The notes: generated by a model from the sequence alone, not told the origin. Positions 1-9,791 are shown, counted from the stretch's first letter. The stretch: DNA of 64,000 nucleotides from Nostoc sp. UHCC 0926 (GCF_028623165.1 NZ_CP117768.1:2480001-2544000); one strand, 5' to 3'. Program-made: numbers and translations.

Positions 1-1362
1 GCACGAACCTCTGTTAGTGTTAATGAATTGAAAGCACATATTCCCCAACTGCGTGAACTTAACGAGTGGTATCGGCAAAATGTTGATTCCTTGGAAATTG
101 CCACAAAAGTTTATTATGAAACGAAGCCCACTCAAGGTTTTTTAGTTGTAGACCCAGATAGCGCTAACCCAGGCATCAAAGATGTCCAACCTACCGCTAC
201 AGATGACGACCATCTTTCTATCACCAAGCCAAAATCAACAGAGAATTTAGTCTACAAGGGGGTTAATCAGTTTATTAAGCAACAATTGCTAATTAATCTA
301 GACATTGTTGAACAATCAACACCAAAAGTTAAACAGAACAACTCCTCAGTGATTTTTGAAAATACTGATGGTCAAGTTCCTCTTAACTCCCCTTTTTATA
401 TCCAGCGTCCAGAGGTAGAAATTAAATGTTATGAATCCATCCTACAACCAGGGGCGTTAATCCGCATCAAAGCGCCGCAAAAGATGGGTAAAACTTCTTT
501 AATGAGTCGCATTTTTGAGCATAGTAAGCAAAAAGGTTATCGCACAGTTTCTCTTAATTTATGGAGTAAAGAAAATTTTACCGATCTCAATAATTTTTTA
601 CAGGCATTTTGTGCAACTCTGAGTTATGAATTAGGGCTAGAAGATAAAATAGATCAATCTTGGAAAAGACGCTTAAGCAGTCAAGTTAACTGCACTAATT
701 ATTTAAAAGACTATTTATTAAAAAGTATTAATACTTCTCTAGTATTAGGCTTAGATGATATTGACAAAATTTTTCCTTATCCCGAAATTGCTCAAGAATT
801 TTTTGCTTTACTCCGAGCTTGGCATGAAAAAGGTGCAAACGAAGAAATTTGGCAAAAATTGCGTTTAGTAATTGCTCATTCTCAAGAAGTATATGTTTCC
901 TTAAATGTCAATCAATCCCCCTTTAATGTGGGTTTATCTATCGAAATCGGAGAATTCAACGCTACACAAATAAAAGAATTAGTCGAACGACATAAATTAA
1001 ATTGGTCGGATACACAAATCGGACAATTAAGGGGAATGATTGATGGTCATCCTTATTTATTAAGGACTGCCCTTTATCAAATTGCCACAGGTAATTTAAC
1101 TTTAGAACAATTTCTGAAAGTTGCTCCCACTGACGAGGGATTATTTAGAGGCTTTTTACATCCCTATCTTTCACTACTGGAAGAAGATATATTGTTAAAA
1201 GCAGCGATGAAAAAAGTGATTGAGAGTGATATTCCTGTGAAGTTAGACTCTGCACAAAGTTTTAAATTACGCAGTTTGGGGTTAATTGAATTTAAAGGAA
1301 ATGAAGTTCAATGCCTTTGTAATTTATATCGCTTTTATTTCCGAGAACGCCTAGCCGAATAA
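1..1362 (+). CDS. Alpha/beta-hydrolase (SERAC1-like)-AAA_35 fusion protein, 5' end outside window
   Basis: The reading frame is open from base 1, so the gene starts left of the window; a TTG at base 28 is not a convincing start. The first ~95 codons look like the end of a SERAC1-like lipase/esterase domain: a conserved ELNEWYR stretch and a DDDHLSITKP motif whose His (codon at 211-213) would be the catalytic His. From about base 390 an AAA-like ATPase domain (AAA_35 type) follows, with Walker A APQKMGKTS (472-498) and Walker B-like LVLGLDDID (about 738-765). The C-terminus looks like a small winged-helix-type segment. Such fusions resemble STAND-type signalling or conflict proteins. The AAA assignment is fairly sure; the hydrolase part is inferred from its tail only, and the nucleophile is not visible. 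Confidence 0.7.
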   Translation, partial: ARTSVSVNELKAHIPQLRELNEWYRQNVDSLEIATKVYYETKPTQGFLVVDPDSANPGIKDVQPTATDDDHLSITKPKSTENLVYKGVNQFIKQQLLINLDIVEQSTPKVKQNNSSVIFENTDGQVPLNSPFYIQRPEVEIKCYESILQPGALIRIKAPQKMGKTSLMSRIFEHSKQKGYRTVSLNLWSKENFTDLNNFLQAFCATLSYELGLEDKIDQSWKRRLSSQVNCTNYLKDYLLKSINTSLVLGLDDIDKIFPYPEIAQEFFALLRAWHEKGANEEIWQKLRLVIAHSQEVYVSLNVNQSPFNVGLSIEIGEFNATQIKELVERHKLNWSDTQIGQLRGMIDGHPYLLRTALYQIATGNLTLEQFLKVAPTDEGLFRGFLHPYLSLLEEDILLKAAMKKVIESDIPVKLDSAQSFKLRSLGLIEFKGNEVQCLCNLYRFYFRERLAE

Positions 1363-1421
1363 TTACACCTAGCTTGAAAGGATGAACCGTCAATATTAGG
1401 GGGAAAATGATTTGGCAAGAA

Positions 1422-1482
1422 ACGCGATAAATCGCCTTCAGGACGAAGGACTGATTATTGTAGAGGCGGCGATTTATCGCGT
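1422..1482. repeat. Perfect 15-bp inverted repeat
   Basis: ACGCGATAAATCGCC (1422-1436) pairs exactly with 1468-1482 across a 31-base loop. It lies just after the AAA gene and before a convergent gene, so it could act as a transcript end. It resembles the GACGCGATTAATCGCGTC palindrome at 38473, suggesting a dispersed Nostoc-type palindrome. Confidence 0.6.
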
Positions 1483-1619
1483 CTTTGCGATCAGCGAATT
1501 TTTATCAAAAAACCTTAACCGAACCGTATTGCAGTACACCCCATCATAAGTGCGTAGCCGTAAGGCTTGTCGTCAGACATCCCACTCTTGTATCTTACTG
1601 AACAATTAATCAAATAAAT

Positions 1620-1895
1620 TTAACAAAGCTTTCGTCGTCCCTTTTGGCAAGCATTACAGGAAGAAGTTTTCGGCTCAAAATCAATACAAGCGATCGCTTC
1701 CTCAGAACAAGCTTTTTTTGGGTGTACAGTACATTTGAGGCGGTAGTCGTTGGTGAAATATTCACAACCAGAGCAGGGAATTTCATGCAGGGTTTTTAAA
1801 TGAATTATCCCTTTTTTTACCGTTAACCAGACACTACCAATAAATAGAATCATTATTGTCCAACCACAGAAGGCGCACAAAATCATAGTTAACAT
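1620..1895 (-). CDS. Small cysteine-rich membrane protein, unknown function
   Basis: A 91-residue protein with one hydrophobic N-terminal segment (about residues 4-27) followed by a soluble tail with six to seven cysteines (CSGCEYF, LKCTVHPKKAC, ACIDFEP, SCNAC). The paired Cys suggest metal binding or disulfides, but no family is recognised. The ATG start has a GAGG Shine-Dalgarno a few bases upstream. It lies downstream of the antenna cluster on the same strand but is separated from it by a strong terminator, so it is probably transcribed on its own. Function unknown. Confidence 0.6.
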   Translation of the reverse strand: MLTMILCAFCGWTIMILFIGSVWLTVKKGIIHLKTLHEIPCSGCEYFTNDYRLKCTVHPKKACSEEAIACIDFEPKTSSCNACQKGRRKLC

Positions 1896-1910
1896 TAGTT
1901 ATCCTCATAA

Positions 1911-1956
1911 AAATTCTAAAAAATGCCCGCAGTCCACTGCTGTTAACCGCAGGCAT
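1911..1956 (-). terminator. Rho-independent terminator of the antenna cluster
   Basis: On the minus strand a 10-bp stem (1956-1947 pairing with 1932-1923, two G-U pairs) with a 14-base loop is followed directly by TTTTTT and another T-rich stretch. It sits 36 bases after the stop of the last antenna gene, the expected place for a terminator. Confidence 0.75.
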
Positions 1957-1991
1957 CAGACTTTATTTAGCTAGGGTTGAGCGAAACTTAA

Positions 1992-2960
1992 TTAACTATT
2001 AGCTTGATGCGATGATCGCCAATAGTGCCAAACATAACCTAAGAAGGCCACTACACCAAGGAAGAACTGAATATCTGCCAATCCCAGACGTTCATAACCG
2101 TAAAATTCTCTTGGAAAAACTGTTGTGTTATATCCCACAAACGCAGCAGAAATCCAAGCCATCAAAGCTAAACCTAGCAAGCTGTAAGAAAGAATTTCTT
2201 CACCATTTTCTATCGGTAAAATTCGTCTTACCCATGTAAAAGGCTGGACAAGAATATGCCACGCGCCACCAGCAATTAAGATGAAACCAACCCAAATGTG
2301 ACCACCAATGACATCTTCTAAGTTGTCAACACTTGCCATCCCTAAAGGAGTCCAGCTACCATCTTTCAGACCAACTAAGTAGCCAAAAATTGTCACTGGG
2401 TTTAAATTAGGATTGCTAATCAGGCGGACATTTCCCAAATTAGTGTCATAAATTCCGCCAAAAATCGTCGCTTTTAGCACTAGCAAAAATGCTCCTAAAC
2501 CCAGAATAATTAGGTGATGACCTAAAATTAAACCCAATTGCTTCGGGTCATTCCATTCATAGTGAAATTTCGCCGCCTGTCCACCGGCATTATATAAAAT
2601 TGCCGGACCACGAAAAACATGAAAAAGTCCACCTGCACCTAACACAGCAGATGCAACTAAATGCAAAATGCCAATTACAAAATAGGGATAGGTATCGACT
2701 ACTTCACCTCCAGCACCTACACCCCAGCCCAAAGTTGCCAAGTGAGGTAACAAAGTTAATCCCTGTTCATACATTGGTACACTAGGAACAAAGCGTGTAA
2801 CTTCCGATATTGTTATTGCTCCTGCCCAAAACATAATCAAGCCTGCATGAGCAACGTGAGCGCCTAATAATTGACCAGACAAATCAATTAAACGGGCATT
2901 ACCCACTAACCACGATAAATCTGTGTCTTCTGCTAAGGTTCTATCAGTTGAGATTGTCAT
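1992..2960 (-). CDS. CP43-like chlorophyll-binding antenna protein (IsiA/Pcb family), short form
   Basis: A 322-residue six-helix chlorophyll a-binding protein of the IsiA/Pcb (CP43') family, which forms membrane antenna around photosystems. Family hallmarks are visible: [16 protein letters not shown] in helix [39 protein letters not shown] and [10 protein letters not shown], which carry the chlorophyll-ligand histidines. Compared with the other three copies in this cluster it has a shorter lumenal loop before the last helix and a shorter tail. It is last in the minus-strand cluster and followed by a terminator. The binding partner (PSI or PSII) cannot be read from sequence. Confidence 0.9.
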   Translation of the reverse strand: MTISTDRTLAEDTDLSWLVGNARLIDLSGQLLGAHVAHAGLIMFWAGAITISEVTRFVPSVPMYEQGLTLLPHLATLGWGVGAGGEVVDTYPYFVIGILHLVASAVLGAGGLFHVFRGPAILYNAGGQAAKFHYEWNDPKQLGLILGHHLIILGLGAFLLVLKATIFGGIYDTNLGNVRLISNPNLNPVTIFGYLVGLKDGSWTPLGMASVDNLEDVIGGHIWVGFILIAGGAWHILVQPFTWVRRILPIENGEEILSYSLLGLALMAWISAAFVGYNTTVFPREFYGYERLGLADIQFFLGVVAFLGYVWHYWRSSHQANS

Positions 2961-3004
2961 AGTTAAATACCCTTATGAGCATTTGAAATTTTGAGATTTT
3001 GCGG

Positions 3005-3090
3005 AAAGTCTGTAGACGCTTCTGCGGCTTCCCGCAGGGTGCGCCGATTTCCGGCGTTAGCGAGTCCGCGGGCGTCTCAGAACTTTCCAA
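3005..3090. repeat. GC-rich palindromic dispersed repeat
   Basis: The spacer between two antenna genes holds a GC-rich patch with nested inverted repeats (GCGGCTTCCCGC, and GACGC near 3017 facing GCGTC near 3074). It resembles the palindromic elements at 51170-51400 and 53457-53512. It ends before the AT-rich TCTAAAATC repeats at about 3100-3135. Confidence 0.5.
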
Positions 3091-3138
3091 GACGGATTTT
3101 AGATTATGACAATCTAAAATCCAAAATCTAAAATTGTT

Positions 3139-4173
3139 TTACGACTCGCTACCTATGGCATTTATTGCCCTTTCGATTTGCCTAAAGTCAACGCCAATTG
3201 CTCGTAGGGCGTGCCACAGATGACCTTGCAAGAAGAAGAAAGCTAAGAAGAAATGGGCATTTGCTAACCATGCTCTGGAAGTGTAACCACCGTTAGCTAA
3301 CTTAATGCTGTCGGCAAAATAAGGGCTAACTCCGAGTTTTAGTTCCAAGATAGGGCCATAAAATTCCACGGGATAAGCTAAAGTATTCACCGCACAGAAG
3401 TAAGCTGCAACAAATCCTGCTAAGGCAATACCGCCTAAAGAGTAGGAAAGGATAGCTTCACCGGAGAAGATTAAAAGCTTTTTCGCCCAAGGTAAAGGCT
3501 CTATGAGGATGTGCCAAATACCGCCGCCAATGAGTAACAAGCCTACATAGATATGACCACCGACTAAATCTTCTAAGTTGTTAACACTGGCAAAGTGGGT
3601 TTGATAGCCATAAATGACCAAGGGATTGAGGGTGGGGTCGGTGACAACTCGAACATCGTGAATTGTCGAGTCGTACAGTCCTCCCCAGAACATCGCTTTT
3701 CCTACCAGGAGTAAAGCACCTAATCCCAAGAAAATCAGGTGATGTCCTAAGATAAACCCAAGTTTTTTCGGGTCGTCCCATGTAAAGTGAAATTTCCGAG
3801 CGCGACCAGTGGCGTCTTTTAAGTTTTTTGGACCTTTGAAGGTGTGGAAAAGTGCCCCTGCACCAAGTACAGCAGAAGAAATTAAGTGTAAAGCGCCGAT
3901 AACGAAATAAGGGTAAGTATCAACTACCTGACCACCTGCGCCCACACCAAAACCCAAGGTGGCTAAGTGGGGAAGCAAAATTAGCCCCTGTTCGCCCATA
4001 GGCACTTCGGGATTGAAGCGAGAGATTTCAAACCATGTAAACGCCCCGGCCCAGAGCGTCGTCAGCGCTGCTTGTGCTACATGAGCGCCGATAAATAAGC
4101 CAGAGAGGTTGGCGAAGCGGGCGTTACCATTCCACCAATCAAATTTAACGTTGGGATTGCCGTATGTCTGCAT
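3139..4173 (-). CDS. CP43-like chlorophyll-binding antenna protein (IsiA/Pcb family)
   Basis: A 344-residue IsiA/Pcb-family antenna protein with six predicted membrane helices. Visible signatures are [78 protein letters not shown] and the C-terminal [19 protein letters not shown] helix with the conserved His. Length is that of ordinary IsiA. The ATG has no obvious Shine-Dalgarno, and more than 500 bases separate it from the upstream hydrolase gene, so it may have its own promoter. It probably serves as a chlorophyll antenna under stress; the exact subfamily is not resolved here. Confidence 0.9.
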   Translation of the reverse strand: MQTYGNPNVKFDWWNGNARFANLSGLFIGAHVAQAALTTLWAGAFTWFEISRFNPEVPMGEQGLILLPHLATLGFGVGAGGQVVDTYPYFVIGALHLISSAVLGAGALFHTFKGPKNLKDATGRARKFHFTWDDPKKLGFILGHHLIFLGLGALLLVGKAMFWGGLYDSTIHDVRVVTDPTLNPLVIYGYQTHFASVNNLEDLVGGHIYVGLLLIGGGIWHILIEPLPWAKKLLIFSGEAILSYSLGGIALAGFVAAYFCAVNTLAYPVEFYGPILELKLGVSPYFADSIKLANGGYTSRAWLANAHFFLAFFFLQGHLWHALRAIGVDFRQIERAINAIGSES

Positions 4174-4695
4174 TGTTAAGCAAATTAGGAATTGTTGCTA
4201 ATAATACTCAATTAATTAGTTCTTATTTCAGCAGTTAAATGTTGCGTGAGTCTAACAAATCAGCTACCACAGTAGACGCGAAGCTTCTACTTGAAGGAGG
4301 AGAGCTTCTTCCAATTCACCGTAGGCGTTACCAATTGTTGTCAGATATCACTTCTTGCCACATGCTCTACTTATTGAAGCTAATTACCAATTATTGAGAT
4401 TACAAATTTAGTTTATTGAAACTAATTCTTATTTAGACTAGATCTTTACAAAATGTAATCATCAAAACTGGAAGGAAAAATAGACACCACAAGCAAAGCG
4501 AAAATAGTAACTACTACCGCTCTAACTACTCTTGGCTGCAAGCAAATATCAGTTTTTGCTAACAGTTTTTTCTGAAGCTGATATCAAGTTCGGATGAACA
4601 CTTATAATTCAATCCGCTTGGGTTAAGACTTAATCCTCCCTAACCCTCCTTAAAAGGAGGGAATTAGAGCAAGCCTTTTTAAGCGGATTTTATTG
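4174..4695. other. Intergenic region, 522 bases, with palindrome CCCTCCTTAAAAGGAGGG
   Basis: No coding frame is convincing. The region holds an 18-base palindrome at 4644-4661, close behind the hydrolase stop on the minus strand, which may end that transcript, and short hairpin-forming DNA near 4270-4320. Promoter elements for the downstream antenna gene probably lie at 4174-4450 but cannot be pinpointed. Confidence 0.5.
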
Positions 4696-5448
4696 CTAAT
4701 TTGTAGAAGTGCTTAGGGATAGTGCAGATGTTTCCAGTGGCTGCGGATGGTGGCATTGCCAAAAACTCAAAATCTGTTTGCCAACCTGTTCCGGATAGAA
4801 GTAGTGAAAAAAATGATACCCTTCTGGGCATTCCCACAGCTTATCTTCTGGCTTGAACCAATTCAACCAGTCATGCAATGCAGGTGGATTGACTACCGGA
4901 TCACTCTTGCTACCACACACCATCATTGGCATAGAAACTCCACCCTTGGGTAAATAAACCAACTTAAACAAAGAGTGTGACGAGGGAGATTGTTCTAAAT
5001 CTTTATCTAAGGCAGCTACTAACTTCTTAGTGATATGAGGTGGTTGATTTCCAAAAAGACTGCGAACGCTGCTTGCCAAAACTAGTTCACGGCTGATCTG
5101 AAAAAGTTGTCGTTGAAAGTAATAGTGAGCGTGCCAATTGTTTGCAGGTTGAGCAGCTACAGCCAGTAGAGTGAGCGATCGCACTTTTTGAGGAAATCGA
5201 CGAGCAAAGCTTAAGGCGATCGCACCACCCATACCATGACCTGCAAGATGCACAGGGCGATCGCGGCATTCTAAAAATTCATCCACTAACTCCACAGCTT
5301 GATCTATGGAACTGGCTTCATCTTTGGTTTGATGGTATTCCCACTGGGCGACGCTTATATACCCAGATAAGTATTGAAGTAATGGTTCATCAAAACGCTT
5401 CAAAATAGGACTAGCATTTAACCACAGAACATCAAATGAATTAGACAT
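4696..5448 (-). CDS. Alpha/beta-hydrolase-fold protein, IsiC-like
   Basis: A 250-residue alpha/beta-hydrolase-fold protein downstream of flavodoxin. The position matches the isiC gene of isiABC-type operons, an assignment from memory of the family. The nucleophile elbow reads LAGHGMGGAIAL (near residue 70), so the usual GxSxG Ser is Gly. The acid (CGSKSDPVV, near residue 183) and the His region (EGYHFFHYF, near 210-217) remain. Either it is not a classical Ser hydrolase or another residue serves. The spacing to isiB is 174 bases, compatible with co-transcription. No signal peptide is seen, so it is probably cytoplasmic. Confidence 0.75.
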   Translation of the reverse strand: MSNSFDVLWLNASPILKRFDEPLLQYLSGYISVAQWEYHQTKDEASSIDQAVELVDEFLECRDRPVHLAGHGMGGAIALSFARRFPQKVRSLTLLAVAAQPANNWHAHYYFQRQLFQISRELVLASSVRSLFGNQPPHITKKLVAALDKDLEQSPSSHSLFKLVYLPKGGVSMPMMVCGSKSDPVVNPPALHDWLNWFKPEDKLWECPEGYHFFHYFYPEQVGKQILSFWQCHHPQPLETSALSLSTSTN

Positions 5449-5622
5449 AAATACCTATAACTTCTGAATTATCAATTTCAGCTATAAGAGCGATTAGAAA
5501 ACGCGTCTACACTAGGCTCTACCAATCTGCACGGGTAAAAAACCTTGATTTTCTAGCCCACGAAGGTGTAGTTCCTGTTTGTGTAGCCGCGTATTCCATT
5601 CACCAAAGCTTAAGTTGAGTTT

Positions 5623-6135
5623 CTACAAACCAAATTCTGTCTTCAACTGAGCAACCCAAGTTTTAATTCGCTCGTCTGTTAACTCAGATTGACTACCTTC
5701 ATCAAGTGCCAATCCGACAAACTTGCCATTTCTCAAAGCTCTAGAATTCTCAAAGTCATACCCTTCAGTTGGCCAGTAACCAACAGTTTTACCGCCCCGC
5801 TGGGAAATTTTTTCTTCGATAATTCCAATTGCATCCTGGAAATTATCGGCATAGCCATATTGGTCTCCATCACCAAAATAGGCAACCAGCTTACCTTTAA
5901 AATCTATTTCACTGAGATCAGGGAAAAAACTTTCCCAATCGCTCTGAAGTTGACCAATATCCCAAGTGGGAGAGCCAATAATCAGCAATTCATACTGATC
6001 AAAAGTGCTAGTATCCGCTTCGTAAATGGGATGTAATGTTACAACATCACCACCAAACTCATCCCGAATTTTTTCAGCATCAGATTCAGTGTTACCGGTT
6101 TGAGTACCGTAAAACAAACCAATTTTTTTCGACAT
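5623..6135 (-). CDS. isiB: Flavodoxin
   Basis: Long-chain flavodoxin of 170 residues, the FMN electron carrier that replaces ferredoxin at photosystem I when iron is scarce. The N-terminus KIGLFYGTQTGNTES is the FMN phosphate loop; SPTWDIGQLQSDWE and FGDGDQYGYADNF are the isoalloxazine-contact loops. The frame is open further upstream, but the ATG at 6135 is preferred because the protein then begins like known flavodoxins and AGGTGA lies just upstream. It sits 96 bases behind the PsaL-fused antenna gene, consistent with an isiA-isiB style operon. Confidence 0.95.
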   Translation of the reverse strand: MSKKIGLFYGTQTGNTESDAEKIRDEFGGDVVTLHPIYEADTSTFDQYELLIIGSPTWDIGQLQSDWESFFPDLSEIDFKGKLVAYFGDGDQYGYADNFQDAIGIIEEKISQRGGKTVGYWPTEGYDFENSRALRNGKFVGLALDEGSQSELTDERIKTWVAQLKTEFGL

Positions 6136-6231
6136 ATTGTCACCTGATAAATAGATGGTTGTGTGTTCAAAAGGACTTATGCAACAATAGCCATTCGTCC
6201 TGTACGTAAACCTCAAACAAGTTGATGCAAC

Positions 6232-7665
6232 TTAGAAAAACAAACTGCTATTGGTTAACAGCAGGAAGGCAAACAAAGCTCCTCCGCAGCTACCCACTGT
6301 CCAGCCAGCATCAAACTCGCTCCAAGACTTAGCCGTTTTCATGTTTTCCGGTAGTTCCCCAAGAGCCGGTTTGCGTTTTTGAAATGACACACTACCATAC
6401 AACCACAAGCAAATAGACAAAATCAATAGCAGACCAATTGTCGCAAGTAGCCCTGCTAGATTCGCTAACTCCGTATCCCGCAGTGGGCCTAGTTTTACGA
6501 ACGGGCCAATCAAGAAATAGCCGTGCGCCATACCAATTTCCAGCCCCCGTGAAAAGGGAGACAAGCCTTGACGGTAAATAGGAAGATTTGCCAACAACTT
6601 TAGGGTGATATCAGAAGCATTCACCGGGGTGTCGAAATTCCCGATTTCAGGACTCCCCGCAGGATTGATAACTCCCTGCTCAAAATCAAGTCCAGCCGCT
6701 ATGACACGCACCCTCAAGGCGTGCCAGATATGACCAGCTAAAAAGACAACTGCCAAAGCAAAGTGACTGGTTGCTAGCCAAGTACGAACCGTAATCACTC
6801 CCGATGCAGTAGTACTCAGTCCTAACGGGCCATAGAAAACTGTGGGATAAACGGTATCATTTACCGTTACAAAATATGCTGCCAACAAACCCATGTAAGC
6901 CAGAGCGCCCAGGCTATAGGATAGGTAAGCCTCACCAGACCAAAATAGTACCTTTTTCGCCCAACTAAAAGGCTTGGTGAGAATGTGCCAAAATCCTCCT
7001 ACAATGCAGAGTATTCCTACCCAGATATGTCCACCAATGACATCTTCTAGGTTATTAACTGCTGCCATTCCCTGTTTGCCAAAAGCACCGAAGAGATAGC
7101 CAAAGATGCGACTAGGGTTAATAGTCGGTTCACTAATCACTCGTACAGATGCCACTGCTGGATCATAAAGACCACCCCAAAACAGCGCCTTTGCCACCAA
7201 CAACCAAGCCCCCAACCCCAACAACAGCAAATGAATGCCGATGATCGTGGTCATCTTGTCTTCATCTTTCCAGTCGTAGCCAAACAAGCCGGGGAAAGAC
7301 GGGTTATCATCCAACATCGCTGGGCCTAGAACGGCATGGTAAATGCCTCCAGCACCTAGTACAGCAGAACTAATCAGATGTAAAACACCAATTACAACAT
7401 AAGGATAGGTATCAACAATTTGGCCGCCGTCGCCAACACCAAATCCTAAAGTTGCCAGATGGGGCAGCAAAATTAATCCCTGCTCATACATTGGTCGGGA
7501 GAGGTCGTATTTGGTGATTTCAAATAGGGTCATTCCTCCTGCCCAAAGGACAATCAACCCAGCATGAGCAACATGAGCGCCCAAAAGCTTACCCGATAGG
7601 TTAATGAATCGGGCATTGCCAGCCCACCAACCGGATTCCTGCGGGATTATCGTTGCAGTTGCCAT
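6232..7665 (-). CDS. CP43-like antenna protein with C-terminal PsaL-like domain
   Basis: A 477-residue protein in two parts. Residues 1-~335 are an IsiA/Pcb antenna ([55 protein letters not shown]). Residues ~345-477 resemble photosystem I subunit Psa[62 protein letters not shown], then two more hydrophobic segments. PsaL mediates PSI trimer contacts, so the fusion may dock the antenna to monomeric or dimeric PSI at the PsaL site (inference). The ATG at 7665 is chosen over an upstream frame extension because GGAGG precedes it. It begins 2 bases after the isiA stop, so the two are translationally coupled. Confidence 0.92.
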   Translation of the reverse strand: MATATIIPQESGWWAGNARFINLSGKLLGAHVAHAGLIVLWAGGMTLFEITKYDLSRPMYEQGLILLPHLATLGFGVGDGGQIVDTYPYVVIGVLHLISSAVLGAGGIYHAVLGPAMLDDNPSFPGLFGYDWKDEDKMTTIIGIHLLLLGLGAWLLVAKALFWGGLYDPAVASVRVISEPTINPSRIFGYLFGAFGKQGMAAVNNLEDVIGGHIWVGILCIVGGFWHILTKPFSWAKKVLFWSGEAYLSYSLGALAYMGLLAAYFVTVNDTVYPTVFYGPLGLSTTASGVITVRTWLATSHFALAVVFLAGHIWHALRVRVIAAGLDFEQGVINPAGSPEIGNFDTPVNASDITLKLLANLPIYRQGLSPFSRGLEIGMAHGYFLIGPFVKLGPLRDTELANLAGLLATIGLLLILSICLWLYGSVSFQKRKPALGELPENMKTAKSWSEFDAGWTVGSCGGALFAFLLLTNSSLFF

Positions 7666-7667
7666 AG

Positions 7668-8699
7668 TTAGATTGCCTCCCCACGAGTTGAACGGACGAC
7701 TCTCCAAGCGCGGAAGTCAAATCCAGCAGCGCGTAAAGCGTGCCAAAGATGCCCTTGAAGAAAGAAGAAACCTAGCCAAAAATGAGCATTCGCCAGCCAA
7801 ACGCGAGAGGATAGTAAATTTCCACTCTGGAAGTAGGGAAAACGGTCAAACCCAATATTCAGGGCTGGCCCATAAAATTCTGGTGGGTAAGCTAGTGTGT
7901 TAACAGAGACAAAATAAGCAGCAATAAAACCCATTAGAGCTAAAGCACCCAAGCTGTAAGAAAGGTATGCTTCTCCTGACCAGATAAAAAGCTGCTTTGT
8001 CCAGCCAAAAGGTTGAGTGGTAATGTGCCAGATACCGCCAGCAATGCAGAGAATGCTGACCCAAATATGACCACCAACCAAGTCTTCCAGGTTGTTGACT
8101 CCAGCAATCCAGTGTTTGCCACCGCCACCAAATAAGTAGCCAAAAATGACGACGGAGTTCAAAGTAGGGCTAGAAACTACGCGCACCTCACCCACTGTAG
8201 AATCGTACAAGCCGCCAAAGAACATAGCTTTGGCTACTAGTAAGCCTGCTCCCAGACCCAGTAACACTAGGTGAATACCCAGAATAGTGGTCATTTTATT
8301 AGCATCTTCCCAGCGATAGCCAAAGAAGGAAAATCTCTCTTCTAAGATGGCGGGCCCACGTAGGGCATGAAAGATACCGCCAAATCCCAGGAAGGCGGAG
8401 CTAATTAGGTGCAATACTCCAACGACGAAGTAAGGATAGGTATCTACTATCTGTCCACCACTTCCAACACCCCAACCAAGGGTTGCAAGATGAGGCAATA
8501 GAATTAAGCCCTGTTCGTACATTGCTTGCGCTCTGTTAAAGTGGGCAAGTTCAAAAAGGGTTGTTGCACCAGCCCAGAGAACAATTAACCCTGCATGAGC
8601 AACGTGAGCGCCCAAAAGTCGTCCTGAGAGGTTGGTTAACCGGGCGTTCCCTGCCCACCAGGGAATTGACTCCGGTTTTTGAACAGCCACGCTTGTCAT
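7668..8699 (-). CDS. isiA: Iron-stress chlorophyll-binding protein IsiA (CP43')
   Basis: A 343-residue IsiA-type antenna, first gene of the minus-strand isi cluster. It carries all family hallmarks: [65 protein letters not shown] and a C-terminal [19 protein letters not shown] helix. IsiA forms rings around PSI under iron limitation and dissipates excess light. The ATG at 8699 is preferred (AGGAG upstream); a 12-codon longer frame exists but lacks a good ribosome site. A long spacer upstream probably holds the iron-regulated promoter. Which of the four paralogues is the true isiA orthologue is inferred from position and length. Confidence 0.9.
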   Translation of the reverse strand: MTSVAVQKPESIPWWAGNARLTNLSGRLLGAHVAHAGLIVLWAGATTLFELAHFNRAQAMYEQGLILLPHLATLGWGVGSGGQIVDTYPYFVVGVLHLISSAFLGFGGIFHALRGPAILEERFSFFGYRWEDANKMTTILGIHLVLLGLGAGLLVAKAMFFGGLYDSTVGEVRVVSSPTLNSVVIFGYLFGGGGKHWIAGVNNLEDLVGGHIWVSILCIAGGIWHITTQPFGWTKQLFIWSGEAYLSYSLGALALMGFIAAYFVSVNTLAYPPEFYGPALNIGFDRFPYFQSGNLLSSRVWLANAHFWLGFFFLQGHLWHALRAAGFDFRAWRVVRSTRGEAI

Positions 8700-9013
8700 G
8701 GCGTTATCTCCTGAGAAAGTTTGCAAATAACTCAAACAATTAGCTTAATGAATATCTATATCAATAAGCCTGAAGATATACTACCAGAGTAATTGCAAAA
8801 CTTTATCATTTGATTTAAGTAAAGTTTTATAAAGGATTTTAGAAACAAACTGAAAAGGCGGGCGACGGTTCATTCCACCCCAACAAGGAGTGGGCTAGAA
8901 GCCAACTTCTTATAAGTGCCTTACGATACCCTCACACAATATTCCGAAGGATTACTAGTTTCAAAAAATACATCGGTAAAGGAAGCTAGAGAAAGTAACT
9001 TTTTTGTGCATTT
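8700..9013 (-). promoter_or_regulatory. isiA: Probable isiA promoter region, possible Fur-like site
   Basis: This 314-base AT-rich spacer separates isiA from a divergent small secreted-protein gene. On the minus strand AAATGATAAAG (about 8801-8812) partly matches a Fur-box half-site, consistent with iron control of isi operons, but it is not a full 19-base consensus. No clear -35/-10 pair could be fixed. The Shine-Dalgarno of isiA (AGGAG) lies at about 8708-8712. Confidence 0.3.
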
Positions 9014-9316
9014 ATGAAATTAATCCAAATACTAAAAGTAGCTGTAATTCCGGTTTTGACTGTATTGAGCTTGTTGTCTGCATCAAATAAAGTTCTAGCT
9101 GACTATTTAACTAGTCAGGGAGGAGGCGGTAATTACCGTTATGAATTATGGTCTACCGATGATAATAGTGATTACTATTTGAAAATTTGGTCAAATGAAG
9201 CAAGTCCAAAAAGTGACGCATACTCCACAACTAGAGGATTCACCTCTACTGGGGAAGCTTTAATTTATTTTGATTGCAATTACGCTGAGAGAAATTTACC
9301 AGAATGTCCTCGATGA
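9014..9316 (+). CDS. Small secreted protein, unknown function
   Basis: A 100-residue protein with a typical signal peptide (MKLIQILKVAVIPVLTVLS, cleavage probably after KVLA near residue 29) and a short polar mature part of about 70 residues rich in Tyr, Ser and Asp with two Cys near the end (DCNYAERNLPEC) that could form a disulfide. It is divergent from isiA across a shared spacer. No family recognised; probably periplasmic or extracellular. Confidence 0.55.
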   Translation: MKLIQILKVAVIPVLTVLSLLSASNKVLADYLTSQGGGGNYRYELWSTDDNSDYYLKIWSNEASPKSDAYSTTRGFTSTGEALIYFDCNYAERNLPECPR

Positions 9317-9419
9317 TAATTTTTAACCCCTCTCATACCGTTTCATACAAACCCTGATACATATAGATTTCTCGTAGGGGCATAGCAATGCTTATTAGTG
9401 TCAACTTAAACTATAAACC

Positions 9420-9560
9420 TCGTAAAATCTCGTTTCCAGTCTCTGGCTGGAAATGCATACCCTGGCGGCTCTGCGGCCAAGAGAGGGAGGCGGAGCCTCC
9501 GAACTGGTATTTCCAGTCTGAGACTCTTAACAAGGCAAACCGCTTCTAGAATGCCTTGAA
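9420..9560. repeat. Dispersed repeat cluster
   Basis: Non-coding DNA with inverted TTTCCAGTCT copies (about 9430 and 9511) and the palindrome GGAGGCGGAGCCTCC (about 9486-9500). It looks like composite Nostoc-type repeat DNA and has no credible ORF. Confidence 0.5.
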
Positions 9561-9586
9561 AGGAGTAGCACTCGCAATCCTATTTG

Positions 9587-9657
9587 ATTTGTGAAAATTT
9601 GCGGTGTCCAGATCCCCGACTTCGTAAAAGTTGTCGGGGATCTAAGTTTTCACAAAT
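9587..9657. repeat. Palindromic MITE-like element
   Basis: A nested palindrome: outer arms TTTGTGAAAA (9588-9597) and TTTTCACAAA (9647-9656), inner arms AGATCCCCGAC (9610-9620) and its exact complement at 9633-9643. The two-tier symmetry of about 70 bases suggests a mobile miniature element rather than a simple terminator, since no T-run follows. Confidence 0.6.
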
Positions 9658-9791
9658 GATTAAGTAGGGCTATATTGTCATAAGTTTCATATAGCAGTTC
9701 TCAATTGTATCCAAACTGAAACCGCATAATTTGTAGCTCAGAATTCGTAATTAAAGAATTCAATTACGAATTCCGAATTACAAATTACAAA

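Noticed and set aside
2012..2239. Plus-strand frame inside the antenna gene
   Set aside because: Antisense shadow of a strongly supported IsiA/Pcb gene; no ribosome site or family.
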